A stretch of 64,000 bases of DNA from Brienomyrus brachyistius (taxonomy: Eukaryota > Chordata > Actinopteri > Osteoglossiformes > Mormyridae): assembly GCF_023856365.1 (NCBI RefSeq), contig NC_064548.1, forward strand, positions 1,802,501 through 1,866,500, in the 5' to 3' direction. The notes beneath the pieces were generated by a model. The model made no database searches, was not told where the DNA came from, and was given only the letters and a program-made list of their open reading frames with translations. Of the stretch, positions 18,409 to 30,279 are shown piece by piece. Within the stretch, counting starts at the first letter, position 1, and each line of letters begins with the position of its first letter. A program made the translations under genes and the position numbers.

Positions 18409-21400
18409 GGGCACGCTGCACTGTTGTCTCTGCCAGCGGGGAGGTGGGGGGCATGTAGGCATGCAGTTTCTCAGTACTGCCGCCACTAGAGGATGTCCGA
18501 GCTTAAAGGTCCAGCTAAGACAGAAATGTCAATATCTCATCTTCACTGGGGTTTATTTGTCCTGAATCCCAAAGAGGCAAAAAGGTGGATGGGTTTTATT
18601 TTTCATTTTTTCTTTTCTCTTTCAGCTTTTGCATGTCTGCTGTAGGAATATGATGGACTGTACATGGGCATAGTTTGTGCCAGTCGAAGGTCCAGCCCCA
18701 AATTTTGTGCATGGAGGAAACCTTGGTGTTTGCAGGCTTGGATACTTTTGACACGGGACAAAAAGACTGTGCATCAGCCTGGTGTTTCAGCATTACATGC
18801 AGTTTTTCCCTCTTCACTTGGCTCAGGCTGTGTTGCTCTGTGTATGTAATTGAGTATATGTGTGTGTGTGTAGCATCCAGGGATTAGAGGAGGTTAGACC
18901 ATTTTAATTAAAACAAAAAAAAAGATTTTTAAATACTTATAGCATTAGCATTGATTTGAATCTTCAGTCTTCATTGAAAGCTATGCTAGAAGGTTTATTC
19001 CCAAAGGGCTCCATTGTTTTTCCAGACTCAGTCTCACATTCAGCCAGAGGGGCTGTTCTCTCTGTGTATTGGCAGTTTGACAGTGTAGCCCGACTGTAGG
19101 GCATTACAGTGGGATGCTTGAGCATTTCATGTGCCAAGGCCCTTGTGCTTCTCTCAGACTGTTACATGATCATGCCGTTTGTTTCCAGCTTCACTCTACA
19201 CTGCCCCCCTTCATTCTGCTGTTAGCTGGCAGCAAGCCGCTGTGTTCTCAGGCACAGAGATATCAGTGAGCACGTGCCACATTGCCCTCTGCTGTGTGGA
19301 TGAGGTGCTTGCTCTTAATGGTCTTTGTGATATGACTCTTATGCACAACCAGGAAAAGTGAGCAGTTTGTCTACACGGTGAATACTGAAGTGGGGGCAGA
19401 ATTTCCCCCTGTGATCAATAAAATTCAATTTAATTCTGCCCTGCCCTGCCCTGAATCTGTGATCTTTGACCTATTTTTAATATCTTCTATTGTGGGTCTT
19501 TTGTCTGCTTGTCTTTTCTATGTAAATTGCCTTGAAAACCTATGGAAGTAGGTTAGGTTGGGTAATTCCAGCAGCTTTCATAATCGTAGTTCATAGTATT
19601 TTGTTGCCCTTAAATTAAAAGCTCTCCAACATCCCTAGTTCATTACTATGAAAACTAAGTGTTTTTGAAAAGAAGGCATCTGAAACGTACCACTGATGCT
19701 GATTGTCCAACCAAATGTTACAGTGTAGCGGGTAGAATGGCCATCTAGCACCATTAGGAGCATAAATGCTGCTGTACCCTTGAGTTATGTGCTCCAGTAC
19801 CTCACTGCATGAGTTGAAATGCTTTAGATAAAAGCAGTTCATAAGCAATTAAATTGTGGTCAAGTAGTCTCATGTTATGGCAGAGTATAGAGATATGATA
19901 CTACGAGCCCTTGGAGTTTTGCTGTGAATGGTCCTCCAAGGAGAGCGTTCCTGTGTATCTGAGATGTCTGCTGTGCCGCCATCTTCTAGTATCTGATCCG
20001 GAATTTTGTGGGCCTTGGGGTTTTTTTTTAAACCACTTTGGCACTCTGCTGTTGAGTATTGAGTCCATATCAATCTGTTACCCCTATTTCAATGTGTGTT
20101 TCATTTCTGACTGCTCTGAGCTGTGTATTAAAAAGACATTCACGTAAAGTTGTATGTATCCTTGTGTTTACCTTACCTGACATCAGACTATTTTAAACCA
20201 TCACTATTTGTTTTATGTGTGGATATAGATTAACTCAGGAGCTAAAGTGCAGTCGGTGGTTTTAATGTAATGGTTTTAAAATATCACATGGTGAATATCC
20301 TTGTAGTATTAGATTCAACAGCTGATTATTTTGCAGAGTAAGTGCAGTAGAGGCACCGGAAGATTTTAATGGAAGCCTTACAAAATCGTTCTTAAAATTT
20401 CATCCATGCCCTCAACATTCCAAGCACATGGTTGGGTTCTGGCTGAAGGACTTTGGAAGGTGACTATGTTCCTTCCTACTGTGACTAAATAAATGATGTT
20501 GGCCTTTGTGCACCCCCCCCCCATCAACGTGGCCATTGTGAGCATGAGCTTATACTCACTCTTGCCAAATCCAGTCTGTTCACACCACTGCCCGTATCTG
20601 ATCCTTAGACAGGGATTAGACTGTCAGCACTACTCCGTATAGTAGCTCCTCCATTTCGTCATAGGAATCACTTATATGTGACCTATGAGAGACAAAGCAC
20701 CAAAACATCTCGCAGACCATCTTTAACTCATTTAAGAATGAGTCCATTTCACATATCATCCTCCTAGATTTTGAAGCTGGTTCTAGTGAAGCACAGAATC
20801 CACTATTTGTTCAAGAATATGTGAAGGGCAAATGTGCCAACCAAAATATAATGTGGGTGTGTGGGGTAATGTATCATTGATTGGCCAACCTTAACTCCCA
20901 TTCCAACTGGCAGAACAGGGTCACCTTGCCTTATCATCTCAGACTCATTAAACTCTGAGGATGCTGGACTCGACCTTGGGAGTGATGGTATGAGTGGTCA
21001 TGTGGCTGTAATGGGGGAGGGATTCTGTTGAAAGGTGTGTCCTTTGGTTGGGGTTGTGTTGTAGAGATTCCTCCATACATGCCCCTGTCTGTAAGGGGCT
21101 GGCCAAATTAGAGGCTGGCTGTCCACTTCCCCCAGATTTATTTCCTGAGCAGGGTGTCTGTGGCCTGACATCCACTGACACACAGGACCTTCATCATCCT
21201 CACCACTGATGTCCACTTGCAGTTTACTATTCTAAAGACAGGTATGTTATTTATCTTATGTGTAGGAAATTAGGAAATACATAGGTGGGCTTTGTATTAC
21301 GTGAAATTTGAAAAAGCATTTGATAATTATACGTTGCTATTTGACTGATTGCAATGGCAGTTGACAATGTCTTTGCTCTGTCTCAGCTGGAACCAGGTGA

Positions 21401-21547
21401 CAAAATTACAAATTCATTTGACAAAATGATGCAAGTTCCACTTTATCTTTTGTATGCAAAAACTGTGAAGGAATATACCTGAGAAAAATGTTACCATGAA
21501 TATGCACGTGTGCATTTTCAGAGCGGAAGGAAGCTCACAAATTGCAG
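18409..21547. other. rcan1 3' UTR and rcan1-kcne1 intergenic DNA
   Basis: The region after the rcan1 stop should contain its 3' UTR. An AATAAA lies at 19417-19422, but the sequence around it (CCCCCTGTGATCAATAAA) resembles the tail of fish retroposons, so its use for rcan1 is uncertain. A short GT run occurs near 18858. No other exon was recognised. An in-frame stop at 21497-21499 lies upstream of the kcne1 start. Confidence 0.4.
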
Positions 21548-21907
21548 ATGAGAATAAGCTCGGGGAACTTCACCAAGCTGCCCTCCTTGCTGGCCTCCTA
21601 TGTGCTTCATTGTCTGAACAGCACATGGGGGCCTTCACCCCCGCAGGAAGTCGGCCAGGGTCACGGCCAGGACCAGGGCCAGGGCATGATCTACCTGGTG
21701 TTTATGGTCTGTCTCTTCAGCTTCTTCACCTTCGGCATCATGCTCAGCTACATCCGCTCCCGGAAAGTGGAGGGCTCCCACGACCCGTACCACCAGTACA
21801 TTGCGCGTGACTGGAGCCACCCACAGGTGCCACCGGTTCTAGCGCTCACCCACAAGGACTTGGTGGTGCTCAGTAACCCGGCTACACTGGAGCAGCTGCC
21901 GGGGTGA
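21548..21907 (+). CDS. kcne1: KCNE1 (minK) potassium channel accessory subunit
   Basis: This is a 119-residue single-exon frame for a single-pass membrane protein that in vertebrates assembles with KCNQ1 to make the slow delayed rectifier current. The extracellular N-terminus has two N-glycosylation sequons (NFT, residues 7-9, and NST near residue 25) and a short Gly/Gln-rich spacer (GQGHGQDQGQG). The membrane segment starts at MIYLVF near residue 47 and contains FFTFGIMLSYIRSRK, the KCNE1 signature. The cytosolic part keeps SHDPYHQYI, matching the human S-N-D-P-F region that contains Asp76. The ATG at 21548 is preceded by TTGCAG, which could be a splice acceptor, and an in-frame TGA at 21497-21499 rules out a longer start. 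The human activation triplet Phe-Thr-Leu reads Phe-Thr-Phe here. The tail is shorter than in mammals. Adjacent rcan1 on the same strand supports the call. Confidence 0.93.
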   Translation: MRISSGNFTKLPSLLASYVLHCLNSTWGPSPPQEVGQGHGQDQGQGMIYLVFMVCLFSFFTFGIMLSYIRSRKVEGSHDPYHQYIARDWSHPQVPPVLALTHKDLVVLSNPATLEQLPG

Positions 21908-22864
21908 GGGTGCCCATTGTGGAAAGTCTGAACCCTTTAATAAGCATGTGTTTGTATGGCTAGGGTGTATGGATAATCCATTGGTGAGTATCTGTTAGGT
22001 TGAAGAAACAGTTGTTAATCATTTCTGTATAATCAGCAATGAGTGTAAATACATATATACGTTATTTCTTATCTTCTAGCCACATACTCTTAGCTGTTGT
22101 ACTCTAAGTAGGTGGTTAACAGCTTCCCTCTCTTGCGCCTCCCATTGACTATAAATAAAGAAGCCAAGGGGAACCACCCTTTGTAGCACACTCTGCTGAG
22201 AGTGTGGGTACCCTTGCGCAAGTAAAACTGTAAAGTGTGTGTCTCGTAAATGTGGAGTTGGGGTGGAAACGCCGGGCGCTTTCCCCAACAGTATCAATGT
22301 TTGTGGAAAAAACTTAGAACTTTAACCTAAAACAGACTCACAGAGTCACTGAACATCTCCACAAGTGAGGTCTTGTTTCATGTGTTACTTTGATTTGCCA
22401 AAACATTCAATTTAAAACTATTATATACATAGCCATTCATTTATTAATTTCTGCCCCATCCCCAGAGTTTAATAAAAAGAAGGACTTGACCATGCAGCTA
22501 TCTGGTTAATTTCCATTACTACAATGGTACCTCCTTCTAATGTTATGTCATTTCTGCACAAATGTATTATGATCTTTGGGAAAATTATTAAACTCAGAGT
22601 AAATTAGCAATAGATTACAGGGACATGGAACTCTCCCTTATAACATATTATGTTTGATTGTGTTCAAGTGGTTAGCACTAAGTGTTGTGACCCACAGCAG
22701 CACCTGGGGAGCTAGAGGGTTAAGGGTCTTGCTCAACGATCTGCAGATTTGCCGAGGCTGGGCTCAAGCTGGCAACCTTTCCGATCACAGGCACAGAGGC
22801 TTAGCAGGTGCAGAGAACGAGTGTCACTGCAGGGGGGCATGGGGAACATGGCATGGGGAGTGTG
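21908..22864. other. kcne1 3' flank with a candidate poly(A) signal and a SINE-like piece
   Basis: An AATAAA at 22471-22476, about 560 bases after the kcne1 stop, is a candidate polyadenylation signal. From about 22680 to 22820 the minus strand looks like the head of a tRNA-derived SINE, with the GCTCAACG and CCGATCACAGGCACAG wording typical of fish copies; this is a resemblance only. Confidence 0.4.
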
Positions 22865-23040
22865 CTTTCTCTCTTTAGGTGCTTGTGCATAGTGCTGCTG
22901 TGGTATACTTGGAAACTTGCATAGTGTAAAACCACCTTTTTTGTTCTTTTTTATTCTCCCATGTTTTTTAAAGAAAAACATCCATTATAATGAACTGTTT
23001 TAGAAATCATAAAGGTCATTATATTAAAATAATAAACCAC
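22865..23040. repeat. Dispersed repeat copy 2
   Basis: This is a shorter copy of the repeat at 11735-12055, sharing the TGTGCTTTCTCT head, the CATAGTGTAAAACCACCTTTT block and the TTTTAGAAATCATAA block. Right of it (about 23050-23330) is sequence with LTR-like wording (a TAAATAAGACC block near 23253), which I could not bound. Confidence 0.5.
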
Positions 23041-23409
23041 GCCTATTAATCGTCTTACCCTTGTGTTAATCACTCCACCTGCCTCTCATTTGCTCCCCTG
23101 TCAGTCTTGTTTAAAAGTGCTTCTCAGTCCTACGTTCCCTATTCCTGTCATTGATATTGTATCCTTGTGTTGCCTGTACCTTGCCTTCCCCTGTTACTCC
23201 CAATTATGTTCCACTGAGATTGTACTTATTTCTAACTCTTGTTCTGTTGAGTTTAAATAAGACCTGTTGCTTTATAACCATGCCTGCTCCCATGTCCTTC
23301 ATCCTGGCATCACAAAACATACTTGGAACAAATGGAACCCTGGCAGGGACATGAACTCAGGTTCCAGAAGCATGAGGCATCAGTGCTAACCACCACACCA
23401 CCATGCCAC

Positions 23410-24055
23410 CCCCATGTAGTATCTGTCCATCTATCTATTTTCCAAACTGCTTATTTGTCTGGGTCGCGGGGAGTCTGGAGCCTATCCCGGAAGCTATGGT
23501 CACGAGGCAGGGAACAACCCAGAACGGCCCAATCTCATCACACACTCACACGGGCAATTTCCATCCATCCATCCATCCATCTTCCAAACCGCTTATCCTA
23601 CTGGGTCGCGGGGAATCTGGAGCCTATCCCGGAAGCTATGGTCATGAGACAGGGAACAACCCAGAATGGCCCAATCACACACTCACACGAGCAATTTCCA
23701 TCCATCCATCCATTTTCCAAACCGTTTATCCTACTGGGTCGCGGGGGGTCCGGAGCCTATCCCAGAAGTAATGGCCATGAGGCAGGGAACAACCCAGGAT
23801 GGGGGGCCAGCCCATTGCAGGGCACACTCACATACCAATCACTCACACATGCACACCAACGGGCAATTTAGTAACTCCAGTCAGCCTCAGCATGTTTTTG
23901 GACTGTGGGGGGGAAACCGGAGTACCCGGAGGAAACCCCACAACGACACGGGGAGAACATGCAAACTCCACACACATGTAAGCCAGGTGGAGACTCGAAC
24001 CCGGGTCCCAGAGGTGTGAGGCAACAGTGCTAACCACTGCACCACCATGCCGCCC
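23410..24055 (-). repeat. tRNA-derived SINE with triplicated 3' part
   Basis: The tRNA-like head is on the minus strand near 24055-23990, with an A-box-like TGCAGTGGTTAGCAC and a B-box-like GGTTCGAGTC. The body follows to about 23700. The 3' part, with the GGATAAGCGG-type tail and (CCAT)n as read on the plus strand, is present three times in tandem at about 23435-23565, 23566-23699 and 23700-23830. Each unit is about 130 bp and is joined to the next through the (CCAT)n tract. A further broken head lies at about 23330-23410. Spurious open frames on the plus strand come from these repeats. Confidence 0.75.
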
Positions 24056-25011
24056 CTGTGCTATCTTTATTGATCAAGTGTAACCCATATTCACTTATTC
24101 CATTATTGGTCCTGTGCTAAATAGTCTCATAAACTGACTTAAAACAGCTATAAGAAAAACTTGTTTCTGAGGAAAGGTGGGGAACAGGGAAAGCCCACTT
24201 ATTTGGGGCCCCAGATGAGGCCAACATATACCAAATAATGGAAGTCATTGTGCCTGCTACTGCTTGGTCAGTGTAATAGAGATACATCTGTAATCAAAGA
24301 AAATTACTCACTGATCACAGTCCTAATGTGACGTTTCTGGACATTAAGGACTAGGTAGCACCAAACAGAAGCAGGGCCATGCAGGCTACATTAGCCTAGG
24401 CTATGTGGTCACAGGTTTGTATCACGAAGCCATCAGTTGGAAGCCAGATAACTTGTTAGATTTAAGGCACCCCAGTTTAAATGGAAATGAATCAGCGCAT
24501 GCTCCCTAACCTGACCTGACCTCTCGCCTTAGGTCAACAAGAAAGACTAACACAGCCTTTGCTTGATATTTATAGTTTGAAGCACTTCTATTTAGTTGTT
24601 AACGTATGCTACGACGCTGGAACAATGCCACTAACGTTGTCTGTACTCTAAGTCATGAACTAACCGTGAAAAACACTATAGCTACACTGAAAAAAGGGAA
24701 ATCCGGGGTCTTTGGATTTACTATAATAAATTTTATTCATTCTACACAATAAGTTCATGTCCCCTCTGTGAACATAAATTAATCAGGTTTATTTTACATG
24801 TTTAGAAAGAATAATGCTGGTGCTAGATTTCATTACGTTGACTGAAAATGTTTTAATGGAAAAACTGAACTCAAGTCAAACAACTTTTACTTCTTGCAGT
24901 GTGCGAGATCTGACTGCACTGGCCGATCTTGCAGCATTGGAGTTTTTCGTGGCATTTTAATGATTTTATTATTCACTTTGTTTTATTTATTTAAACTTTA
25001 TTTTACTAAGT
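24056..25011. other. No gene recognised
   Basis: Non-coding intergenic sequence between the SINE array and the Rex3-like LINE. I see no exon, RNA gene or bounded repeat. Confidence 0.45.
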
Positions 25012-27348
25012 ATCCATCCATCATCTTCCGCTTAATCCGAGTTCGGGTCACAGGGGCAGCAGTTTCAGCAGGGAGGCCCAGACTTCCCTCTCCCTGGCCA
25101 CTTCATCCAGCTCCTCTGGGGGGATCCCGAGGCGTTCCCAGGCCAGCCGAGACATAGTCTCTCCAGCGTGTCCTGGGTCTTCCCTGGGGTCTCCTCCCAG
25201 TGGGACATGCCCGGAACACCTCACTAGGGAGGCGTCCAGGAAGGGTTAGGGTTAATCAGATGCCCGAGCCACCTCATCTGGCTCCTCTCAATGCGGAGGA
25301 GCAGCGGCTCTACTCTGAGTCCCTCCCGAATGACTGAGCTCCTCACCCTATCTCTAAGGGAGAGCCCAGCCACCCAGCAGAGGAAACCCATTTCGGCCGC
25401 TTGCACCCGCAATCTCGTTCTTTCAGTCACTACCCATACCTCATGACCATAGGTGAGAGTAGGAACGTAGATCGACTGGTAAATCGAGAGCTTCGCCTTT
25501 TGGCTCAGCTCTTTCTTCATCACGACAGGCCGATGCAGTGCCCACATCACTACTGACACCGTACCGATCCGCCTGTCGATCTCCCGTTCCATCGTTCCCC
25601 CACTCGTGAACAAGACCCAAAGATACTTAAACTCCTCCACTTGGGAGAGGACCCCATACCCAACCCAGAGAGAGCATTCTACCCTTTTCCGGCTGAGAAC
25701 CATGGTCTGGGATTTGGAGGTGCTGATTTTCATCCCAGCTGCTTCACACTCGGCTGTGAACTGTCCCAGTGAGAGTCGAAGGTCATGGTCCAATGAGGCT
25801 AACAGAACCACATTATCTGCAAAAAAGCAGAGACCTAAACATGAGGTCACCAAACCAGACACCCTTTAACCATAAAAGCTATGAACAGAATCTGTGACAA
25901 AGGGCAGCCCTGACAGAGTCCAACCCTCACCGGAAACAAGTCCGACTTATTGCCGCCCATGCGGACCAAGCTCTGGCACCGGTCATACAGGGACCGAATC
26001 GCCCTTAAAAGGAAGCCCGGCATCCCATACTCCCGGAGCACCCCCCACAGGACTCCCCGAGGGACATGGTCGAATGCCTTCTCCAAGTCCACAAAACACA
26101 TGTAGACTGATCAGGCAAACTCCCATGAACCCTCCAAAACCCTGCTGACAGTATAGAACTGGTCCACTGTTCCATGGCCAGGGCGAAAACCACACTGCTC
26201 CTCCTGAATCTGAGGTTCGACAATTCGGCGGACTCTCCTCTCCAGGACCCCCCAATAGACCTTACCAGGGAGGCTGAGGAGTGTGATCCCCCTATAGTTG
26301 GAGCACACCCTCCGGTCCCCCTTCTTAAAGAGGGGGACCACCACTCCAGTCTGCCAGTCCAGAGGCACTGCCCCCGATGTCCACACGATGCCGCAGATGC
26401 GTGTGAACCAGGACAGCCCTACAACATCCAGAGCCTTCAGGAACTCTGGGCGAATCTCAGCCACCAAGGAGCTTTTTAACCACCTCAGCGACCTCCGCCC
26501 CAGAGATAGGTGAGTCCACCCCCAAGTCCCCAACCATTGCTTCCACATTGGAAGACGTGTCGGTGGGATTGAGGAGGTCTTTGAAGTATTCCTTACACCG
26601 ACCCAAAACATCCCGGGTTGAGGTCAGCAGCGCACCCACCATCCCCACTATAAAAAGTGTTGATGCTGCACCGCTTTCCCGCCCTACGTCACCGGATGGT
26701 GGACCAGAATCTCCTCGAAGCCGTCCGAAAGTCGGTTACCATGGCCTCGCCAAACTCCTCCCACACACAAATTTTTACCTCAGCAACCACCAAAGCCGCA
26801 TCCCTTTTAGCCTGCCGGTAGCTGTCAGCTGCGTCTGGAGTCCCACAGACCAAAAAGGCCCGATAGGACTCCTTCAGCTTGACGGCATCCCTCACCACCG
26901 GTGTCCACCAGCGGGTTCGGGGATTGCCGCCGCAACAGGCACCGACCACCTTACGGCCACAGCTCCGGTCAGCCGCCTCCACAATGGAGGCGCGGAATAT
27001 GGCCCATTCGGACTCAATGTCCCCCGCCTCCCCCAGGGTAAGGGAGAAGTTCTGCCGGAGGTAGGAGTTGAAACTATTCTGCCAGACGCTCCCAGCAGAC
27101 CCTCACTATACGCTTGGGCCTGCCAGGCCTGGCCGGCTTCCTCCCCCACCAGCGGACCCAACCCATCACCAGGTAATGATCAATTGACAGCTCCGCCCCT
27201 CACTTCACCGGAGTGTCAAAACATGCGGCCGCAAGTCAGATGACACGACTACAAAGTTGATCATCGAACTGCGGCCTAGGGTGTCCTGGTGCCAAGTGCA
27301 TATATGAACACTCTTATGCTTGAACATGGTGTTCATTATGGAAAATGC
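25012..27348 (-). mobile_element. Rex3/RTE-like LINE, 5' part replaced
   Basis: Read from high to low coordinates, the minus strand gives the C-terminal end of the apurinic endonuclease (MFKHKSVHICTWHQDT and FVVVSSDLRP near 27200-27330), a linker, then the reverse transcriptase: VPLFKKGDRR, NYRGITLL, EEQCGFRPGHGT, DLEKAFDHVPR, RVGLCQGCPLS, the catalytic box as FADNVVLLAS (FADD altered to FADN), and the C-terminal TYGHEVWVVTERTR region. Frameshifts and stops separate the blocks. The 3' end near 25012 closes with GATG repeats, the tail type reported for Rex3. At about 27348 the LINE stops abruptly and the duplicated segment begins. Confidence 0.85.
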
Positions 27349-27351
27349 GTG

Positions 27352-27989
27352 ATGATTTCCAATTAGTTTTCCATGCAAGTCAGTCACTTTGTATACCAAA
27401 TTTGCTTCGCTATAAAAGAGGTTCCCACAAACGGAATGTTTAAATGGAAAATTGACACCAAAGAATTTGCATTTTTAAATATCACTGCACTTCTGTGTAA
27501 GTATTAACAATGTAGACTTTCTCCAAATGAGAATACATTTTGAATTGGAAAATCTAGTCCTTTACTACCCAGTCCTATTTTTGAATTTATTGTGTTTTAA
27601 GGGGCTTTATATTGTTGTATAGTGTTTAAATGGCTGTTTGAGGGTTTAAAATACATATCTGCAGTTATACTGCTTAATAAATGCATAAAACATACCATCT
27701 GTGCAGAAGTAGTTGATAGACACTTCCTTAAAATATAAATATCCATTAACAGAACAGATACATTGTTTGGAATACATTGTTCCCATTCAACTACAGTGTA
27801 TTATTCAAGTGTTGAAGCCTCAATATAGTTCACTTACAGAATATATTTAAAGAGACAGAACTTTGAATCATTGCCTTTTTTGTACAAATCAATGTTTCTT
27901 CATTTGTCTGCAAACTTGGGAAGGAAACTCACATACAGTACATTTAATGAAACAGAGCAGCCTTAGGAAAATAACTTTGGTGCTAGGGG
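27352..27989. repeat. ~635-bp duplicated segment, copy 1
   Basis: This segment is nearly identical to 61902-62539 in the same orientation; by eye there are about twenty substitutions and small indels. It contains no recognisable coding sequence. An 8-bp direct repeat GATGATTT is found at its left edge (about 27348-27355) and right edge (27990-27997), which may be a target duplication, but no terminal inverted repeat is visible. Confidence 0.8.
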
Positions 27990-27997
27990 CATGATGA

Positions 27998-28824
27998 TTT
28001 TTGGTTTATATTATCCCTCTTTCTCCTTCTGAGAAATCAAGTTCAGGCACTATTAAATAATTTACAACAAAATTGTATTAAGGTTACTGATAAATATTGT
28101 GTTTGCGTTTAAACCATTTAAAAACATTTAAAGTGAATAAATACACTAGTGAAACAAGAAATAGTTTATTTAGACAAGGAAGAAGATCATGTCAGTTTTA
28201 CACATGATCATGTGGGACCGATGTACACATTAAAATTAAGTAAAGTTGACATATTATTTTTGTAGAGCAGGCATGCTTAAAACATAAAAGTATAAAAAAA
28301 TGTTTTATGGTAACATTTTTATTGTGTTAAACTAACAATTTAATAATTTTTTTTTTCCAGTGTAGGTACCCATTATGACACTCATACAGTGTAACTCAAG
28401 TGAAACTATTGGCTGTGGAACAGAGAGCGTGCATTTAGTGGATTACCCCAGTTCTCAAAGAATTTACAGGATACTGAAACATTAGAACTTCAGTCATCAC
28501 AGATTACATCCTGTTTCAGAAATTTCTAAATTCTCATATTTAAAAGACTGCGAATTGTCAGAAAACTTTTATTTACAAATCACAGGAGTAAACTGAAAGG
28601 CCTCCCTTTAAATATAAATAAACAACTCCATAACAACCAGGTATATGTGGTTGTCTTAAAATCCAACACTATGTGCTCTTCTGACAAGCACAGCCAATCA
28701 CAGCTCAGGGCAGATTCTTCTTTCAGATCAGTGGTGCATCATCCTGAAGAAAAGCGACTAATCAATTGCAAAATACAATCATCTTATGTACAAGTGTAAA
28801 TACATATTTTAACCCCAATAACAA
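27998..28824. other. No gene recognised
   Basis: AT-rich non-coding sequence without a repeat boundary that I can support. Confidence 0.45.
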
Positions 28825-29885
28825 CCAGTGGTGGCCTAATGGTTAGCGAAGTGTAATCGTCATCGAAAAATTGCTGGTTTAAATTCCCAACCAGCAAAGT
28901 ACCCTGAGCAAGGTAATTCTCCCCGGGTGCTGAATTAGCTTCCCCCTGCTATGTCACATATGGGTTAAATGAATTATGGGATACTGAATTAGTGGCTCAG
29001 CAGCTACAGCGGGATCTTGATTTAATTAGTGACTGGGCCGATACCTGGCAGATGAAATTTAACGGCGATAAATGCAAGGTACTCCATCTAGGGAGCAGAA
29101 ATATAAAGTACAGGTATTTCATGGGTGTCACTGAAATAAAGGTAGCTGATCATGAGAAAGACCTTGGTGTGTATGTTGATGCTTCCATGTCCCATTCTCG
29201 CCAGTGTGGGGAAGCAATAAAAAAGGCCAATAGGATGTTGGGGTATATCTCCAGGTGTGTGGAGTTGAAGTCAAGGGAGGTAATGCTAAGATTATACAAT
29301 TCCTTGGTGAGACCTCACCTAGAATATTGTGTGCAGGTTTGGTCACCATATCTTAAAAAGGACATTGTGGCCTTAGAAAAGGTGCAGCGTAGGGCCACAA
29401 AAATGATTCCTGGTCTTAGAGGAATGTCATACGAGGAACGGTTACTTGAGCTAAATCTGTTCAGTCTCAAGCAAAGGAGACTGAGGGGGGACATGATCCA
29501 GGTATATAAGATTCTAACAAGTTTGGATGCTGTTCAACCAAATAGTTACTTCAGCATTAGTTTAAATACACGAACTCGTGGCCATAGGTGGAAATTAGCG
29601 AGAGAACATTTCAAGCTGGATTTAAGGAAGCACTTCTTTACGCAACCTGTAGTCAGAGTATGGAATAGCCTTCCTGAAAATGTAGTGCAAGCTGAATCCT
29701 TGGGTTCCTTTAAATCAGAACTAGATAAGATTTTAACGACTCTGAGCTATTAGTTTAGTTCTCCCCAAGTGAGCTTGATGGGCCGAATGGCCTCCTCTCG
29801 TTTGTATAGTTCTTATGTTCTTATTGCAGAGAACACATTTGTTGTGCACTGTGGTGTGTCAACGACAACTTTTCACTTCACAATT
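28825..29885 (+). mobile_element. tRNA-derived SINE split by a CR1-like LINE
   Basis: The head (28825-28976) has an A-box-like GTGGCCTAATGGTTAGCG and a B-box-like GGTTTAAATTCC, followed by the CCCTGAGCAAGG and CCCCCTGCTATG blocks. The 3' part resumes at about 29826 with AGAGAACACATTTGTTGTG and GGTGTGTCAACGACAA. Compared with the uninterrupted copy at 53805-54032, the two halves join without loss apart from a few bases, and the material between them is the CR1-like LINE. Confidence 0.75.
28977..29825 (+). mobile_element. 5'-truncated CR1-clade LINE
   Basis: A 253-codon open frame (about 28992-29753) encodes the C-terminal part of a CR1/L2-type reverse transcriptase protein. It contains DLISDWADTWQMKFN, KCKVLHLG, DLGVYVDASM, ANRMLGYI, LYNSLVRPHLEYC and VWNSLPENVV, the conserved post-catalytic region of this clade. 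The FADD box is missing, so the copy was truncated at its 5' end on insertion. The 3' UTR has GGGCCGAATGGCCTCCTCTC and ends with TTCTTATG-type repeats near 29806-29825, as CR1-like elements do. The frame is still open, so the insertion is fairly young. Confidence 0.85.
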
Positions 29886-30279
29886 CAATGTATAATTACT
29901 GAATTTCTTTGTTCAAACTGTATGCAAGACCATGGAAAAAATAAACAAATGTTCCCTTCCCTTTCCACATTACTCCATCCTACAGAAAATAAGACAATCA
30001 GCTCACATCATCACACAATGCACTACCTTCACAATCAGAATCAGTACTATAACCTTGAATTAGCAATCTAGAACCAGCGTGCTTAGCACACATAAATGGT
30101 ACAATTACTAATTTAAAAACCACCACATACCAGGTTACAGGTATCATGTGTGTTAGGAAGATGACATGTAGCTGAAAAGAACAGAGCCTGTGAGCTGGGC
30201 ATTATATCAGAATATGTTTTGAAAAAGAATACAGCTATATACAGGAAATGCAACCCATAAGTAATCCACCACACATACA
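29886..30279. other. No gene recognised
   Basis: Short non-coding interval between the split SINE and a fossil Tc1. Confidence 0.45.

Noticed and set aside
23566..23830. CRISPR-like array of regularly spaced repeats
   Set aside because: The repeats are SINE tails joined through a microsatellite in a vertebrate genome; there are no unique spacers.
23323..24019. Plus-strand frames of 117-182 codons with PSIHPS repeats
   Set aside because: They are translations of the SINE and its (CCAT)n tracts in the wrong strand.
25606..27243. Plus-strand frames of up to 231 codons across the Rex3-like LINE
   Set aside because: They are antisense shadows of the minus-strand endonuclease and reverse transcriptase.
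28825..28976. A tRNA gene
   Set aside because: The A- and B-box-like sequences belong to SINE heads; the segments do not fold into a complete tRNA and are repeated in the window.
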